NCBI GenBank assembly: GCA_951804985.1
Contig: OX638132.1
Coordinates: 16,659,529 to 16,723,528, forward strand
DNA: 64,000 nucleotides
Direction: 5' to 3'
Origin: Dryomyza anilis
Taxonomy: Eukaryota > Arthropoda > Insecta > Diptera > Dryomyzidae
In this document: positions 22,664 through 34,859 of the stretch, piece by piece
How positions within the stretch are numbered: position 1 is the stretch's first letter
How the letters are laid out: every line of letters starts with the position of its first letter
Notes under the pieces: model-generated
The model's input: only the letters and a program-made list of their open reading frames with translations
The model's database searches: none
Told to the model about the DNA's origin: nothing
Position numbers and translations under genes: made by a program

Positions 22664-22980
22664 TAATAATAATAATAATAGTTTGGCGCTACAGTCCTGT
22701 ATAGAACTTCGGCCGAGCTCTCTCACCATTTTGAGCTGTGCGTGTTATATTTGGACTCATAGTGGTGGGACCTACAGTTTATTGCCGAATCCGAACGGCG
22801 GATGAGAGCTTTTTCATAGGCAATGGTTTTACTCTCGTAGGTTTGCCATTTACTGACGAGAGGTAGCGCGGTATAGAAAAATGTTTCTATGAAAAGATGT
22901 TGTTAGCCCCAGTCCAGGCTTGAACCGGGGACCTTTCGGCTCGCAGTCCAACGCACTAACCACTGAGCTACCGCGGCTAC
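22664..22980 (-). mobile_element. tRNA-derived SINE, copy 2
   Basis: Read on the minus strand: gtagccgcggtagctcagtg, gttagtgcgttggactgcga, box B-like ggttcaagcctgg, body, and (att)n tail. This is the most complete copy and can serve as the reference. 'gcataacta' occurs on both sides, though not flush with the right end. Confidence 0.9.
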
Positions 22981-23465
22981 GAATTAATGGCATAACTAGC
23001 GACTTTAAAATTTAAATAAAATCCGTTAACTAATCTATACCGGACAACCATTTTATAGTCATACTCAGTGATGTCTGGGCAATGTAGTACATCCAACATT
23101 TTTCAAATGCTTGACCAAAAATGTGCAAATTTTTATAATATGAAAATATGATATGCATATTATTTGCATATTAAATGCAAATAAACCCCTTTAACGAATT
23201 GATACAGAAAAACAAATTGATCCAGAAAAATACGTATATTTTATTTATAGCGTAATTTAAGAATAAAATAGAAAGTTGCATTTTGTCGTACGGTGTTATC
23301 ATCTATATACACCTAAATTGAGTATAGCTAATACTTCTACAATTCTATTAATATTTGTTATAACAACCGACTTACCAGTTGAGAGAATCGAATGCAATGA
23401 ATTGGTTGGTGCATCATTTCTATTCTTTGTTTAGAAATTAGTGTTTTATGAGATACATATTAGAC

Positions 23466-23640
23466 ATCTGCACAAATGCATTTAAACCCCACTTTAAGAC
23501 ATTCATTTTGTTTTCATTCATTTACTGTCGCCGACACTATGCTTGAAATCAAATGTGTGTTACTCACAACAGCAAAAGACCAAGTACTGTCAAAACAAAA
23601 CACAAACAAAACGTAGCTGTAGTGAAGAGGTCTATAGTGG
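23466..23640. repeat. Dispersed repeat family Q, copy 2
   Basis: It begins 'agacatctgcacaaatgc' and contains 'ccaagtactgtcaaaacaaa' and 'gtagtgaagaggtctata'. The right half is the reverse complement of 45370-45480. It abuts the family X element at 23641. Confidence 0.6.
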
Positions 23641-24432
23641 TATCGTCACTATCATGACAAAGGGGCGAATGTGTACTTTTTGGCAATTGCGTTTTTTTTT
23701 TGCATTTTTGAATGTAGTTTTGCCAAAATCCCACAAAAGACAAAACCAAAAGGGCGAATTTGAAAAATTGAAAATCTTGTCATACCAAAAGGGCGAATCT
23801 TTTCGTTTTTTTCCATAACTTTTTATTGGTACATGATAAAGTAGTGGTGTGGTTTTGTTGGATATTTGTAGCCACAAAAGACAAAAACAAAAGAGTGAAT
23901 TTGAAAAATTGAAAATCTGGTCATACCAAAAGGGCGAATCTTTTCGTTTTTTTTTCAGAACTTGTTATTGGTCCCAGATAAAGTAATGGTTTAAAGGTAT
24001 AAATTGGTTGTTTTCGAAGCACCTATCGATTGGCATCATATATTTTGATAATTTGTTAACTGAAAAAATCTTTTTGAGCAAATTATTTTTAAATTATGAT
24101 GCCAATCTATAGGTACTTTAAAAGCAAACAATTAATGCTTTCACAATACTATTTTATCTTGGACCCATGAAAAGTTATGGTAAAAAATTCAAAAATATTT
24201 GGGTTTTGGTCAGGATATAGCCACACAAAATACAAATTCATAATTCATTTAGTTGTCCAAATCAAAAGATATTCTATATACCTTATGGTAATTGACGAAT
24301 AAACCAAAATAACAAAAAAAAAATTGAAAAATAATAATTCTTACTAATTTTTAAAGCAATTTAAACTTTATTTTTTGATTTTGCGACATTTTTATAAATG
24401 CCATTTTCCCTTTTGGCATGTCAGAGACGATA
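23641..24432. mobile_element. Complete TIR element, family X (copy 2), ~0.8 kb
   Basis: The left end is TA + tcgtcactatcatgacaaag. The right end is ggcatgtcagagacga + TA. The ends are inverted repeats and the flanking TA suggests Tc1/mariner-type insertion. An internal phrase (aaagggcgaatcttttcgtt) is duplicated near 23790 and 23930. No transposase frame, so it is non-autonomous. Confidence 0.8.
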
Positions 24433-24439
24433 TGTAATA

Positions 24440-25700
24440 CAAATTCAAATACTGAAATGAACTGAATGACACCGAGCACTTAGTGCATTTTTTTATCATT
24501 CTTACAATATCGCGGAGACCTTCGATGTTCCCAAGTTTACTCAAACTAAGCTCGATAAAAAAAGCGATCAAGTTTATCGCGAGCTGAAAAACACATAGAT
24601 GTTTGGAGTCTACTAAAGCAATGTTAATTTATATATGATAATTTTACTATTGAGAAGATATCACATTGAATTTAGATTAACGAACGTTAAAATCGGTGCA
24701 TTGATGTTTGTTTTATATTTTTATTTATATTCAATTTACTTTAGTCCATAATATTATTAAAAATATCATTTAAATTAAATGTAAAACAGTATAAAACAGA
24801 AAAATATTAGCAATTACAAATTGGTTTTAATTTAATAGTCTCTAAAAATGTATTTTTTTATAAGGATAACACTTTGTTCACTAATTTACTAATAAACTAT
24901 TGACAAATTGCAATTATATGTTATGGCAAAGTATTGCCTTATATTCTCAACGCCTATTATAGCACTTAATCGGAATCTGTAGAATACTTAATGTGGAGAC
25001 TGGCATCCAAACAAGTTAATTGCTATCATTTCGAGTCTTTTGCTTTTGCCGCTGTTTCTGCGATATTTTGGCGCTATTCGTGGGAAAACCATTAAAAGTA
25101 GTTGCAGCAACCATTAAACGGCAATCAATATCACAACGACAGCAATCAACAACACCTACAATAATAATACTTAATCGATTGAATTGACAATTTTGTCAAG
25201 ACAAAAATATAAACAACAATAAAAAAACATAGGTACTACAAATTAACAATAAACTACATAATTATGTAATAGTTCGTTTCTTCATGATTTAATTGCTGAT
25301 CTTCAAATGAGCAAAAAAATAAATAAATTGAATGCAAGAAGCAACGCCTCCGGCAGCTCAACCAGATACTGCAAATATAAATTCCAAGTTTTTCTATTTT
25401 TGTTGTCGTCGCCGTGGGTATTCTTCAAAATTTATGTCACACCTTTCAAGCTCTGATCAGTAATGAGCGAGCGAGCGTGCAATTGAGGGCGGCTTTTGTG
25501 TCAACGCTTGATTGTGTTTTCCAATTATATAAGTTCATTATATAGTTAAATTTTTGTAACAGTGACTTATGATAACCAAAACAAACAATGTATTTATTTT
25601 TATTGCAATAATTTTAATCGAGAGTGTGGAAAGTGCATTTTACCCAGAGATCGGAAATGCCCGTGTGCGTGCGCCCGCACATGCCCCTTTCTTCATACAC
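24440..25700. other. AT-rich intergenic DNA
   Basis: No gene recognised. A slightly richer part at 25000-25510 has 'gagcgagcgagcgtg' but no splice-supported frame. Confidence 0.4.
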
Positions 25701-25705
25701 TGACG

Positions 25706-26752
25706 AGCAAATTTGTTTTACGCAGACACTGCACTCGGGCATCACATTTTTTTTACAACACATCCCGTCGCAACGAGTGATGCTTTGCATTATTCTCGGT
25801 ACCTGCCCTCGTGCGTGCTACGAAACTAAAAACTGCAGCCCGCGCAGACGTGGAATGAGAAAATAGAGAAGCATATCGCGCAAGTGCTATGGTATTTATT
25901 TCGCGGGGCAACTCCGTGCAACAGCGAAAACAGACTGCCCCTGGCAGCACGCGCATTTTTCACAGCCAATAAATTTTATTGGCACTGTTTTACTAGACTG
26001 CGCAATGTTTTAATAATTTTTATATAAAACTATTGATAATACAGACAAGTTTGGCAATACTCAAATACACTTTTATCGCAGTTTTATTTTGGTTTATAAA
26101 AATTGTATCTTTTAATTGTTCGCTGAACAGAAAAATAAATTTAACATGAAATCTTAATCAACATTTTTATTCAAACACAAAAATTATTATGTGCAAAAAT
26201 CTATTTTAATAAAAAAGCTACATGATATGCTTCGAAAAATAATGTATATCCAAATTTGTAAAAATGTACACTTAGTTTAAACTTGCACTGAAAAACTTGT
26301 ACTAAATTATACAATTTTTATAAACCAAATTAAAACTTCGATTAAAAGTGTATTTGAGTATTGCCAAACTTTTCTGTATTAACGATAGTTTTATTTAAAA
26401 ATTATTAAAACATTGCGCAGTATATTATAACAGTGCCGTACTCATGCGCCACATAAGAATGTCATACAAGAAAAAATTAACTGGCTGTGAAAAACTGCCC
26501 CGCGTGCTGCCCGGGGCAGTCGGTTTTCGCTGTTGCACGGAGTTGCCCCGCGAAATAAATACCATAGCACTTGCGCGATATGTTTCTGTATTTTCTCATT
26601 CCACGTCTGCGCGGGCTGCAGTTTTTAGTTTCGTAGCCCGCACGAGGGCAGGTACCGAGAATAGTGCAAAGCATCATTCGTTGCGACGGGATGTGTTGTA
26701 AAAAAAATGTGGTGCCCGAGTGCAGAGTATGCGTAAACAAATTTGCTTCTCA
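25706..26752. mobile_element. GC-rich long-arm foldback element, ~1.05 kb
   Basis: The left arm (about 25706-26111) and right arm (about 26313-26752) are near-identical inverted repeats around a 200-bp AT-rich spacer. Examples are 'gcactcgggc' against 'gcccgagtgc' and 'cgcgcaagtgctatgg' against 'ccatagcacttgcgcg'. The arms are much richer in GC and CpG than the surroundings. Each arm holds the same ~67-codon frame, reading inward-out on opposite strands (25956-25753 minus; 26498-26701 plus), with no recognised domain. Confidence 0.85.
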
Positions 26753-26758
26753 TTTACT

Positions 26759-26804
26759 TAAGGGAACATGGATTATGCCCCTAAGGGAACATGGATTATG
26801 CCCC
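26759..26804. repeat. Tandem duplication of a 23-bp unit
   Basis: 'taagggaacatggattatg' plus 'cccc' occurs twice in direct succession at the edge of the foldback. Confidence 0.9.
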
Positions 26805-26836
26805 TCTGCATGTACCTTCGGACCACCATGATCCCA

Positions 26837-27056
26837 CACCCAGAAAAAAATACTATATAAATAATAGTTTTTTACTATTAAAAATATTCAATAGGATAAA
26901 TTATTATTTTAATCGGAAAATACCATTAAATACTAGAAAATACCATGACATTGCCATTGAGTTTATATGAACATTTTTATTTTTTGTATACTATTAAATC
27001 AATAATTGTCCTATTGACCAATTTTAATGGGATTTGAGGGAATTTTTTTCTGGGTG
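26837..27056. mobile_element. MITE family Z, copy 1 (220 bp)
   Basis: The terminal inverted repeats are cacccagaaaaaaat and tttttttctgggtg. The interior includes 'tactatataaataatagttt' and 'tgtcctattgaccaatttta'. It is nearly identical to 37677-37896. Confidence 0.85.
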
Positions 27057-27109
27057 CACAATATAGGGTATTGCAAGGAATCAACCCACTATGCAGAACT
27101 ATAATTTAT

Positions 27110-27467
27110 GTATTTAACCCCTGCAAACCCAATATATATTTTTTATTTTATTGGCGTGGCCCTATATCTTTTGTACATATATTCAAACCTCGGGCTTCAC
27201 AAGCCCAATAAAATATTTGTCCAAAAATTTTGTATAATTCTTCCATACATATTCATTACGATATCATTACTAGGTGGAGAAATGACACATATTGTAGATC
27301 AACATGGTCGTTAAATATCCGTCGGAGTTTTCTCAATACGAGAATTTTAAAATCTGAACGATATAGGGGGCATTTCACACCAAAGCGACCAGCGGTTGGA
27401 ACTCATCAACTTCGATTTCAATGAAATTTGCACAACTGATAAAGGTTATCAAGATATGCATTGATCA
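27110..27467. other. Intergenic, with a fragment related to 13.2 kb
   Basis: 'tagatcaacatggtcg', 'cgtcggagttttctcaat', 'acgagaattttaaaatctga' and 'acgatat' resemble 13200-13300. No gene is seen. Confidence 0.45.
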
Positions 27468-28507
27468 ATTTTTTATTTTTTCGCCCACTACTTTCAGACA
27501 TACAGTGGTTCAAATTTACAAAAAATGGGCCAAAAATAACTCTTATATGATTGTTAATATTTCAATATCTCTTAAAGTAGAAATACTAGAAACTCCGTTG
27601 ATAGCTCGTTTTAAAGCTAATATAACAAGCTTTTATACCAATTAAGTTGTAACTTCTAAACTTGAACATGTGACCCGTGGTAATTATCCATCTACTTGAA
27701 ATGGATGTCCTTGAAAAGGTCCCTTTTTAAAATTCTGAAAAAAATCACATATTTTTGTTGATTTAATATAAATGTTCATGCCAAATTTCAAGATGGTATT
27801 TTGATGGCATCATATTTTAAAAATGTATTTTCTCAATTTTTACATAGTTTTTGTATTCAAAATATTTTTTTTTTTCAAAAGTAAAATTTGCAATAATTTG
27901 TCAATGATTTTGTAACTCTTATTTCGAAAATGGCGTCAGTTTCATCAAATTGTCTCTAGTTATTGAGATATATACCACTTTTCGAAAATCGTAAAAAGTA
28001 TATGCCAAAATCAATATCTCAAAAACTAGATTGAATATGATAAAACTGCCTTCATTTTAGAAATCAGAGTTACATATATATTCAGGAATTATTACAACTT
28101 TTACCGTAGAAATCCATTTTTTTTTTCTATACAAAAAATAAAAAAAAAATTTGAAAATTATTTTTTAAAATATGATGCCATTAAAATACCAACTTGAAAT
28201 TTTGCATGAACATTTATAATAAAATGACAAAAACTTAGGATTTTTTTCAGAATTTTAAAAAGGGTCCTTTTTAAGGGCATCAATTTTGAAGTGCAAGGAT
28301 AATGACCACGGACCACATATTCACGTTTAGAATTTTTCTGAAAGCCTGTTTTATTAGCTTTAAAACGAGCCATCTGTGGAGTTTCTAGCATTTCTAGTTT
28401 AAGAGATATTTAAATAGGAACAACCATACAAAAGTGATTTTTGACCCATTTTTTGTAACTTTGAGCCACTATATCTCTGGAAGTAGTGGGCGAAAAAAAT
28501 ACATATC
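27468..28507. mobile_element. Nearly full-length palindrome (foldback), ~1.04 kb
   Basis: 'tttttcgcccactactttca' at the left meets 'ggaagtagtgggcgaaaaaa' at the right. Inside, 'aaaatatgatgccat' and 'atggcatcatatttta' pair, and symmetry continues towards a centre near 28000. There is almost no spacer. A transcript would fold into a very long hairpin. No protein is encoded. Confidence 0.85.
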
Positions 28508-28510
28508 TGG

Positions 28511-28782
28511 ATAATATAATAATAATTTGGCGCTACAGTTCTGTAAAGAACTTCGGCCGAGCTTCTCACCATTTTGAGCTGTGCGTGTTATATTTGAACT
28601 CAAAGTAGAGGGGCCTACAGTTTATTGCCGAATCCGAACGACGGGTGAGAGCTTTTCATAGGCAAAGTATTACTCTCGTAGGTTTGCCGTTTACTGCCGA
28701 GAGGTAGCGCGGTATAGAAAAATGTTTCTATGAAAAGATGTTGTTAGCCCCAGTCCAGGCTTGAACTGGGGACCTTTCGGCT
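28511..28782 (-). mobile_element. tRNA-derived SINE, copy 3, head truncated
   Basis: The tail (aat)n, body and box B (ggttcaagcctgg as tgaactggggac on plus) are present. The sequence stops at 'ctttcggctc' before box A and continues into unrelated repeat sequence. Confidence 0.85.
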
Positions 28783-28890
28783 CCCCTTTGATAAAACAAT
28801 GAAATCGAACTTTCAAAGTTATTCGAGAAGGCTTCCAGACATTGATGGTTTCCGAGACATGGCAAATTGGGTAAATTATGGAATATTTGA
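28783..28890. repeat. Repeat fragment shared with the window's right end
   Basis: 'aatgaaatcgaactttc', 'ttattcgagaa', 'tccgagacatg' and 'ggcaaattggg' match 63630-63720 (aatgagatcgaacgtt, agttcgagaaa, tccgagacatgacagactgg). Confidence 0.55.
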
Positions 28891-29213
28891 TATACCGAAT
28901 ATATGAAATTGTAATTCTGTATTCATAAAATATTCAAAAATGCATAATCGAACTCAATTAAATTACCTACTTCAGTACACAAATTAAAATTAATTCGTTA
29001 CTCAAAACTTATTTGTTTTTTTATTATTTATATTATTTTCGATTAAATTTTGGAAAGTTAGTAACAATTGTCATTTCGATTGTCGAATTTTAATTTTAAT
29101 ACGAATTCGATTGATTGTTGGAACACTCCGAATTCTTCTTAATCGTATTTGTTCTATTATTTTGGTATTAGAAACCACATTTAAAATTTGAAATGTCCTA
29201 CAATTCAGTACAA

Positions 29214-30070
29214 ACTAGAGATGGAGCGCATGCCGGTTTTTGATAGCACGGACACGCACGAGCCCGTTGACTAAATTTAAAGGCACGCACGAGAATCACG
29301 ATCAAATACGGGATATAGAAAGACACGAAGATGCATGAAAAACACGGAAAAAGCACGGAATCACATGAAAAACTAGGCAAAACGCATAAATTAATATTAT
29401 AAACATGGACTAAAACCCTAAAGAATATCGGTTCCGATTCTGGTTCCAAGATTTTTAAAATAGCGGTTCCGATTCCGTTTTCAACCAAAAAAATTACGGA
29501 CGGTTCCGATTCCGTTCCAAAATTCGAAACGGTTCCGGTTACAATTCCGGTTCTTTGCGGTCACAGAGCGGAAATAAAACCTTCGGAATGTCGGTACCGG
29601 TTCACGTTCCAAGATTTAAATCATAGCAGTTCCAGTTCAAACCAAAACAATATTATATCCACGCAGAAAAAAAATTTGTTTGCAGCCAACATAATATATT
29701 TGCAATCGTTAATTTGATGTCATTGACTGGTTTTTACTTTTAATTCTAAATTGTTTAAATTATTTTGGTATTCATTTCCAGACTTATGGTTATAATATAT
29801 TATTAATTTATTTATTTTAAAATCCTGGAAATTCATGTATGTAACGTATAAAATAATATGTTTGCTGCAAAACAAAATGTTTCCCTGTGTATGGCTTCCG
29901 ACTCCACACATTTTTTTAAATCAGTTCCTGTACCGGTTCTTTCGGGCCTTTATTAAAAATAATTCATAAATTAACTTTGCTACTGTTTTATTCTCTGAAT
30001 CGGAACCTATCGGGGACCACAAAGAACCGGAATCGGTACTGTTATTAAAAAAATGTGTAGAACCATTAAA
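29214..30070. repeat. Degenerate cacgca / ggttccg simple-repeat block
   Basis: It opens with 'actagagatggagcgcatg' (hAT-end-like, compare 11880), then has degenerate 'cacgca/cacgaa' words (29250-29360) and many 'ggttccgattccg' words (29420-29650, again 29920-30050). At 29670-29890 a shorter palindromic insert with 'ttgcagcc..cataatat' words interrupts it. The frame at 29198-29488 is a by-product. Confidence 0.55.
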
Positions 30071-30430
30071 GATATTCCAAAGTGTGTTTGTCCCTGGTTA
30101 AAATAGCACGAATTTTTTATTTTCTGATGCTACAAGAAATGGTATTTTTTTAAATTGCAGTAGAAACTAAATTTTTTCTTTAATAGGGCTTTTAATGACC
30201 TGATCATGTTGATCCTTTAACTTTTCAGGATATAGCAAGTAAAATATCCTGATTACCGCACTAGAACAAAGTGAGAAAAAAACATACTTCAAAATGAACA
30301 ACAAATGTTGAATAAAATAATAAATTAATTAAATATAAAAATAATAAAAACTTGTGTTTTTTTTTGAAGCTTCATAATTTTGTTAAATTTTCGAATTTCG
30401 AAAAAAAAAACAATATATATTTTTATTATA

Positions 30431-30682
30431 GTCGTTGTAGAACGAAAAGCCACCAAATACATTTTCAAAATGCCAAATATTCAGTTACAAAAATCGTTAT
30501 ATATCTGTCCATTTTTAATCGATGATCTCAATTTTTTTACCACATGAAAAGAAAATGTAAATGTATCAAATGATATTTCAACTTTAAAATTGCATCAATT
30601 ACTTTTTATAATATTAATCAACAAACTCGATATTTAAGTTTTTCATAAAAATGAATTTGGTGACTTTTCGTTGTACAACGAC
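30431..30682. mobile_element. MITE family T, copy 1 (252 bp)
   Basis: The inverted ends are gtcgttgtagaacgaaaagc and gacttttcgttgtacaacgac. The same 252-bp length is found at 36027-36278, in opposite orientation. Confidence 0.85.
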
Positions 30683-30999
30683 GTTATATTCAAATGCTAA
30701 ATTTCACTAAAATCGAAGATAAAATGTAAAACCTGGTCGATTTGATGTGGATTTACCCATACATTTTTGTTTTTATTAAGAAATCAATATTACTCACTTT
30801 ACGATTACAGTTAAATTTAACTATTACTATTTTTTAAATAATTAATATCAATGTTATTTTAATTATGCCAGTATTTCAACATTTGTTTTGAAAAACTAAA
30901 TTAACAAAAATGTTATTTTACTCTTCACTGAGTTGCTTGTTCTCGCGACTCAAGTCAAACTCTTTCTTGAAGCGCTGTTAAGCCACTGTTAAGACACTA

Positions 31000-31600
31000 T
31001 TACTCTCTCTATCATCATCATCATCATCATTATCTGCATAGCCGTTTGGACGCAATTTAACAGCTATATCTTTAGAGCGCGCAGTTTTGAATTTGCAAAT
31101 TTCTTTGCAGATGTTTTGGCTTTGTTTTTGGTTTTACATTTGGTTTTTAAACAATTTGAATTTTGTTTTAACTGCGCCGACGCCGCCGCCGCTGTTGTTG
31201 CCGGTAACATCTTTGGAAGCGTCGCTCAAATACGAACGGAGGACGCGCACGAATCATTCGTAGACTGCGCGAACGTTAGATGTGACTCTGTTGTGTTGTT
31301 GTAGTTATTGTCATTGTTGTAAACTTAGTTGTTGTTGTTTTCATTATTGTTGTTGATTTGTGTTGTATTTTATTTTTTTGTAGTGTTGTTGTTGATGATG
31401 ATGATGCTGCTGATGCTGTTGCTGCTCGGAAACCAAGTACTAAAGTTGGTCTGTCTGTTTGGCCAACGAAACATTCAAATCGTGGTAACGATCGCGTGAA
31501 GACGCTTCTCCGCAACTCTGCTGCTCAGTCTAAAATTATTATTTTTTTTTGTTTTTGTTTTAAGCAATTTTTTTGTTGCTGTCGTTAAAAAAAAACACTT
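31000..31600 (+). promoter_or_regulatory. GC-raised island, possible 5' exon or promoter region
   Basis: 'tgcgccgacgccgccgccgc', 'ggaggacgcgcacgaatcat' and 'gatcgcgtgaagacgcttct' stand out from AT-rich surroundings, with TTG/TGTTG and GATGATG runs. This resembles the leader of a large fly gene. No start-to-splice coding path can be supported, so function and strand are guesses. Confidence 0.3.
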
Positions 31601-32283
31601 TAATAACTAAAACAAGGTGCATAAATCGAACTGCAACTTTGAAAAGTGACAAAAGTTTTGAAAAATGTAAGAAATTTGAAAATGTTATTAATATGGAAAA
31701 AAGTGTTGTGATAAGTGAAAATATATAAAATGGAAATATAAAAATAAAAACGAAACAATAATTTTTAATAAAAAAAATATATATAAAAAAAAATAGTAAT
31801 TTTAGGACTCAATAATAAACAATATAACCCACAAATTTACTTAAAATATTGTTTTAGAATATTGACAATTTTCAAATTAAAGTTATAAAAAATAAAACTA
31901 AAATTAAAAATTATATAAAATAACTTAAATTATAAAAATCAAAAAATAACAAAAAAAATTTAAAGAATATCAAACATTTTTTATATAAAAAAAATATAGA
32001 AATTCAAAACCGAATTTATAAAAGTCTTTTATGCACCCATTTAGAAAAGATGTCAAAATTATCGATAATCTATATAGTTATAAATATCATTGCAGTTTCG
32101 ATAAAAATGAACCCCATTTGAATGATATCGATGTTTTGTCCCTTTAAATATCGAGTTCTTATCAACAAAGTTGTATTTTTTAATAAACAAATTTAGTTAG
32201 TTCAGAAAATTTAGCGTATTCACAGTTTAATCGTATTGGTACGACATTGTATAATATATATATAATATATGTAATATATATAA
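31600..32283. other. Extremely AT-rich intergenic DNA
   Basis: Long runs of A and AT with no gene or recognised element. Confidence 0.5.
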
Positions 32284-32460
32284 TTCGAATTTCGTATATC
32301 TTTCCATCATGAAATGGCAAACCTTACTGAAGAGAAATGTCAAAAGAGCGGCAAGAAATATGGCGTCGTTTGCTGTCCCTGTCGCTCTACTTTTGTAGCG
32401 TCCCTGCTAAAAAACCCTTAAAAAAACTTTTGTAGCGCTCTTATTGAAAAACCCTTTATA
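32284..32460. repeat. Half copy of the 40.5-kb hairpin element
   Basis: 'cgtatatctttccatcatga', 'aaccttactgaagagaaat', 'cgtcgtttgctgtccctg' and 'acttttgtagcgctcttat' match 40630-40795. Confidence 0.85.
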
Positions 32461-33010
32461 CGAAAGTAAATCAATTAAACTGTGAGCACCATTTTTTTTG
32501 TTTGTTCAAATGTTTCATCAAATAAATGCAGCTGATTCTTATAAATTTTGGATTTAATAACAGAAATATGCTTCGATTTGAAAATACAATCGAATAATTG
32601 AACATTTTATGCTCATTTTACAAAATACGACACCTAAAAAACATGCCTCAGGGATACTCTCAAATACCAGAGTTATCGCAATTCATTTTAATAAAGGATG
32701 CAAAAACAAATTGACATTTCTCTATTATTGTGTAGTATTTATCACCTCATGGTGCGAATACCAGTCTAAGCAACGACGAACTATGAATACGCTAATTGTT
32801 TGATTAAAATTCTAAAGAACTCACTATTCAAATTTAAAATATTTAGAATTTCTTATTGGAAATTTGTCAAGTCAGAAATTGTCTAATGGTTTACAGGGCA
32901 ATTACAAAATTTGCGCGTGAAAAAAATATTTTTACAGAAGGTATTTTTTTAAGGCTTAAAATAAATTATACGCTACGCTGTTCAGTAACTACTTTTAATT
33001 TAATTGGATA

Positions 33011-34055
33011 CAGGGTATTTGGTTCTTCGATGCAAATAATTCGGGAGGTCATGACTAAAAAAAAATAAGAAAATATAAAACAAAATATATCCAATTTTGC
33101 ACCCAGTTTAAGATACAGGCTGTTTAAGAAATACATAATACATATTTCACACATAACCTAGTCAATAAAATGGGTTTTAAAGTAAAATATGTTGATAAAT
33201 GAGTATCAATTTTTCACTCATGTTTTAGACAATTGAATTGCCTTTCCAATGGCAAATCACATCTTCGAACCCCATGATCTTTTCCTTTTCTAAAATATAC
33301 GTAAATTGAAATTTACAAAAAAAAATCCAAATTTTAAATTATTTCACGATTATTTTGTTTTTTTTTTTTTAATTTCAAACCCCAAATCACAAGACCTGTC
33401 ACTGTTTAATTATTTCTGTAGCATTTTTTACCAGGCTAAAATCACTGTGATTGGTAAGAAAATACTGGGAATGAACTGGTCTATCATTATAAATTAGAAA
33501 AAATGGGGTAATCCGTAAAAATTTTATAAAAATTCAATGACAAAGTTAAAATTTGGATTTTTTTTGTAAATTTCAATTTACTTATATTTTAGAAAAGGAA
33601 GAGATCATGGGGTTCGAAGATGTGATTTGCCATTGGAAAGGCAATTCAATTGACTAAAACATAAAATTACTCTAAGTGAATAGAAAGTACTGGGAATGAA
33701 GTGGTTTTTAATTATAAATTAGAAAAAATGGGGTGTTCAGAACGAAATTTTGATAAAATCAATAATAATGTCAAAATTTGCATTTTTAATTTTGTAAATT
33801 TCAATTTAAAGTACATTTTAAAAAAGGAAAAATCAAAGGGTTCAAAGATGTGATATACCATTGGAATGGTTTAAAACATGATACTCATTAATCAACAGAA
33901 TTTTCTTGACTAGGTTATGTCAGTTAAATGCATTTCTTTCCAACACTCTGTATCTTAAACTGGGTGCAAAAGTGGACATAAGTTTAATATATGTTTTCTA
34001 TTTTTATAAAATAATGACCTCCTGAATTACTAACATCGATGAACCAAACACCCTG
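33011..34055. mobile_element. Foldback element with cagggt(g/a)tttggttc ends, ~1.05 kb
   Basis: The ends cagggtatttggttcttcga and tcgatgaaccaaacaccctg are inverted repeats flanked by TA on both sides. The arms pair inward ('tttgcacccagtttaagata' against 'tatcttaaactgggtgcaaa'; 'gatcatggggttcgaagatg' against 'catcttcgaaccccatgatc'). The right part holds an additional diverged copy of the inner arm (33680-33890). No transposase. Tc1/mariner-like by its TA target. Confidence 0.85.
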
Positions 34056-34559
34056 TATATCTAAAGTCGATTAGATCGGTTTATTTTTCTTCTTATAACC
34101 CGACCATTTACATCAGCATTATCATCTGGTCATGACAATGTCTAGAGCAATAGGATACATTTGAGCAACAGCATTGAATAACTCATTAATGTAAACAAAA
34201 TTAAAATTATTTGATGAACTTACCGTTACTAAATTTCAAGTTTGCTACCAAAAATTCTGCAGTTAAAAATTTTTAATTTTATGACTTTTGGAACACATAC
34301 AATTTTCACCAAGTACTTTTTAAAATTTTAATATTTGTTTTATTAAAATCTAAAAATATGTGAAAATTAATATTCAATGATATCATAACAGTTGATGAAG
34401 GCGTGTTGATCAATCCAACTTTTGAAATTTTAAATTTATCAATTGATTTTTATAAAACTGATCAATAAAAAAAAAGTTTTTCTTTTTGTAAAATAAACTT
34501 TAAATTAACAGCTTTGCAAAACATAAACTATAAAACATAAATAATAAAAAATTGACAAA

Positions 34560-34715
34560 ACTAAAGAAAAAACTTTTGCGAAAATTTTAGTGTAACTGAG
34601 ACCGACAGCAAAAGTATCGCACAGATACTGAAAACTGTATCAGTGCAGCATTTGTAACGAGATTTGCAGCCAGACGTGCTGAAGGATGTTGTGCACTTTT
34701 AAAAGTAAGTTAAGC
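34560..34715 (+). other. Possible untranslated exon with a good splice donor
   Basis: A richer stretch ('gtgtaactgagaccgacagc', 'gcagccagacgtgctgaagg') ends in 'cttttaaaagtaagtt', a strong donor consensus. No frame with a convincing start spans it. Inference: a 5' noncoding exon of a plus-strand gene lying to the right. Confidence 0.25.
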
Positions 34716-34859
34716 ATTTTAATTTAGTGTTTTATTTTTATTTTTAATAATCTAGTTTTTGCTGTCAACGGCAGCAGTAGTAGCATCTGCACATTTTTAT
34801 GACAAAAGTCATTGGATATGACAAATTTGTCAGTTATACACGCGACATTCTAATAACAT

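Noticed and set aside
23641..24432. Transposase remnants in element X
   Set aside because: Small frames on both strands show no DDE or helix-turn-helix motif; the element is non-autonomous.
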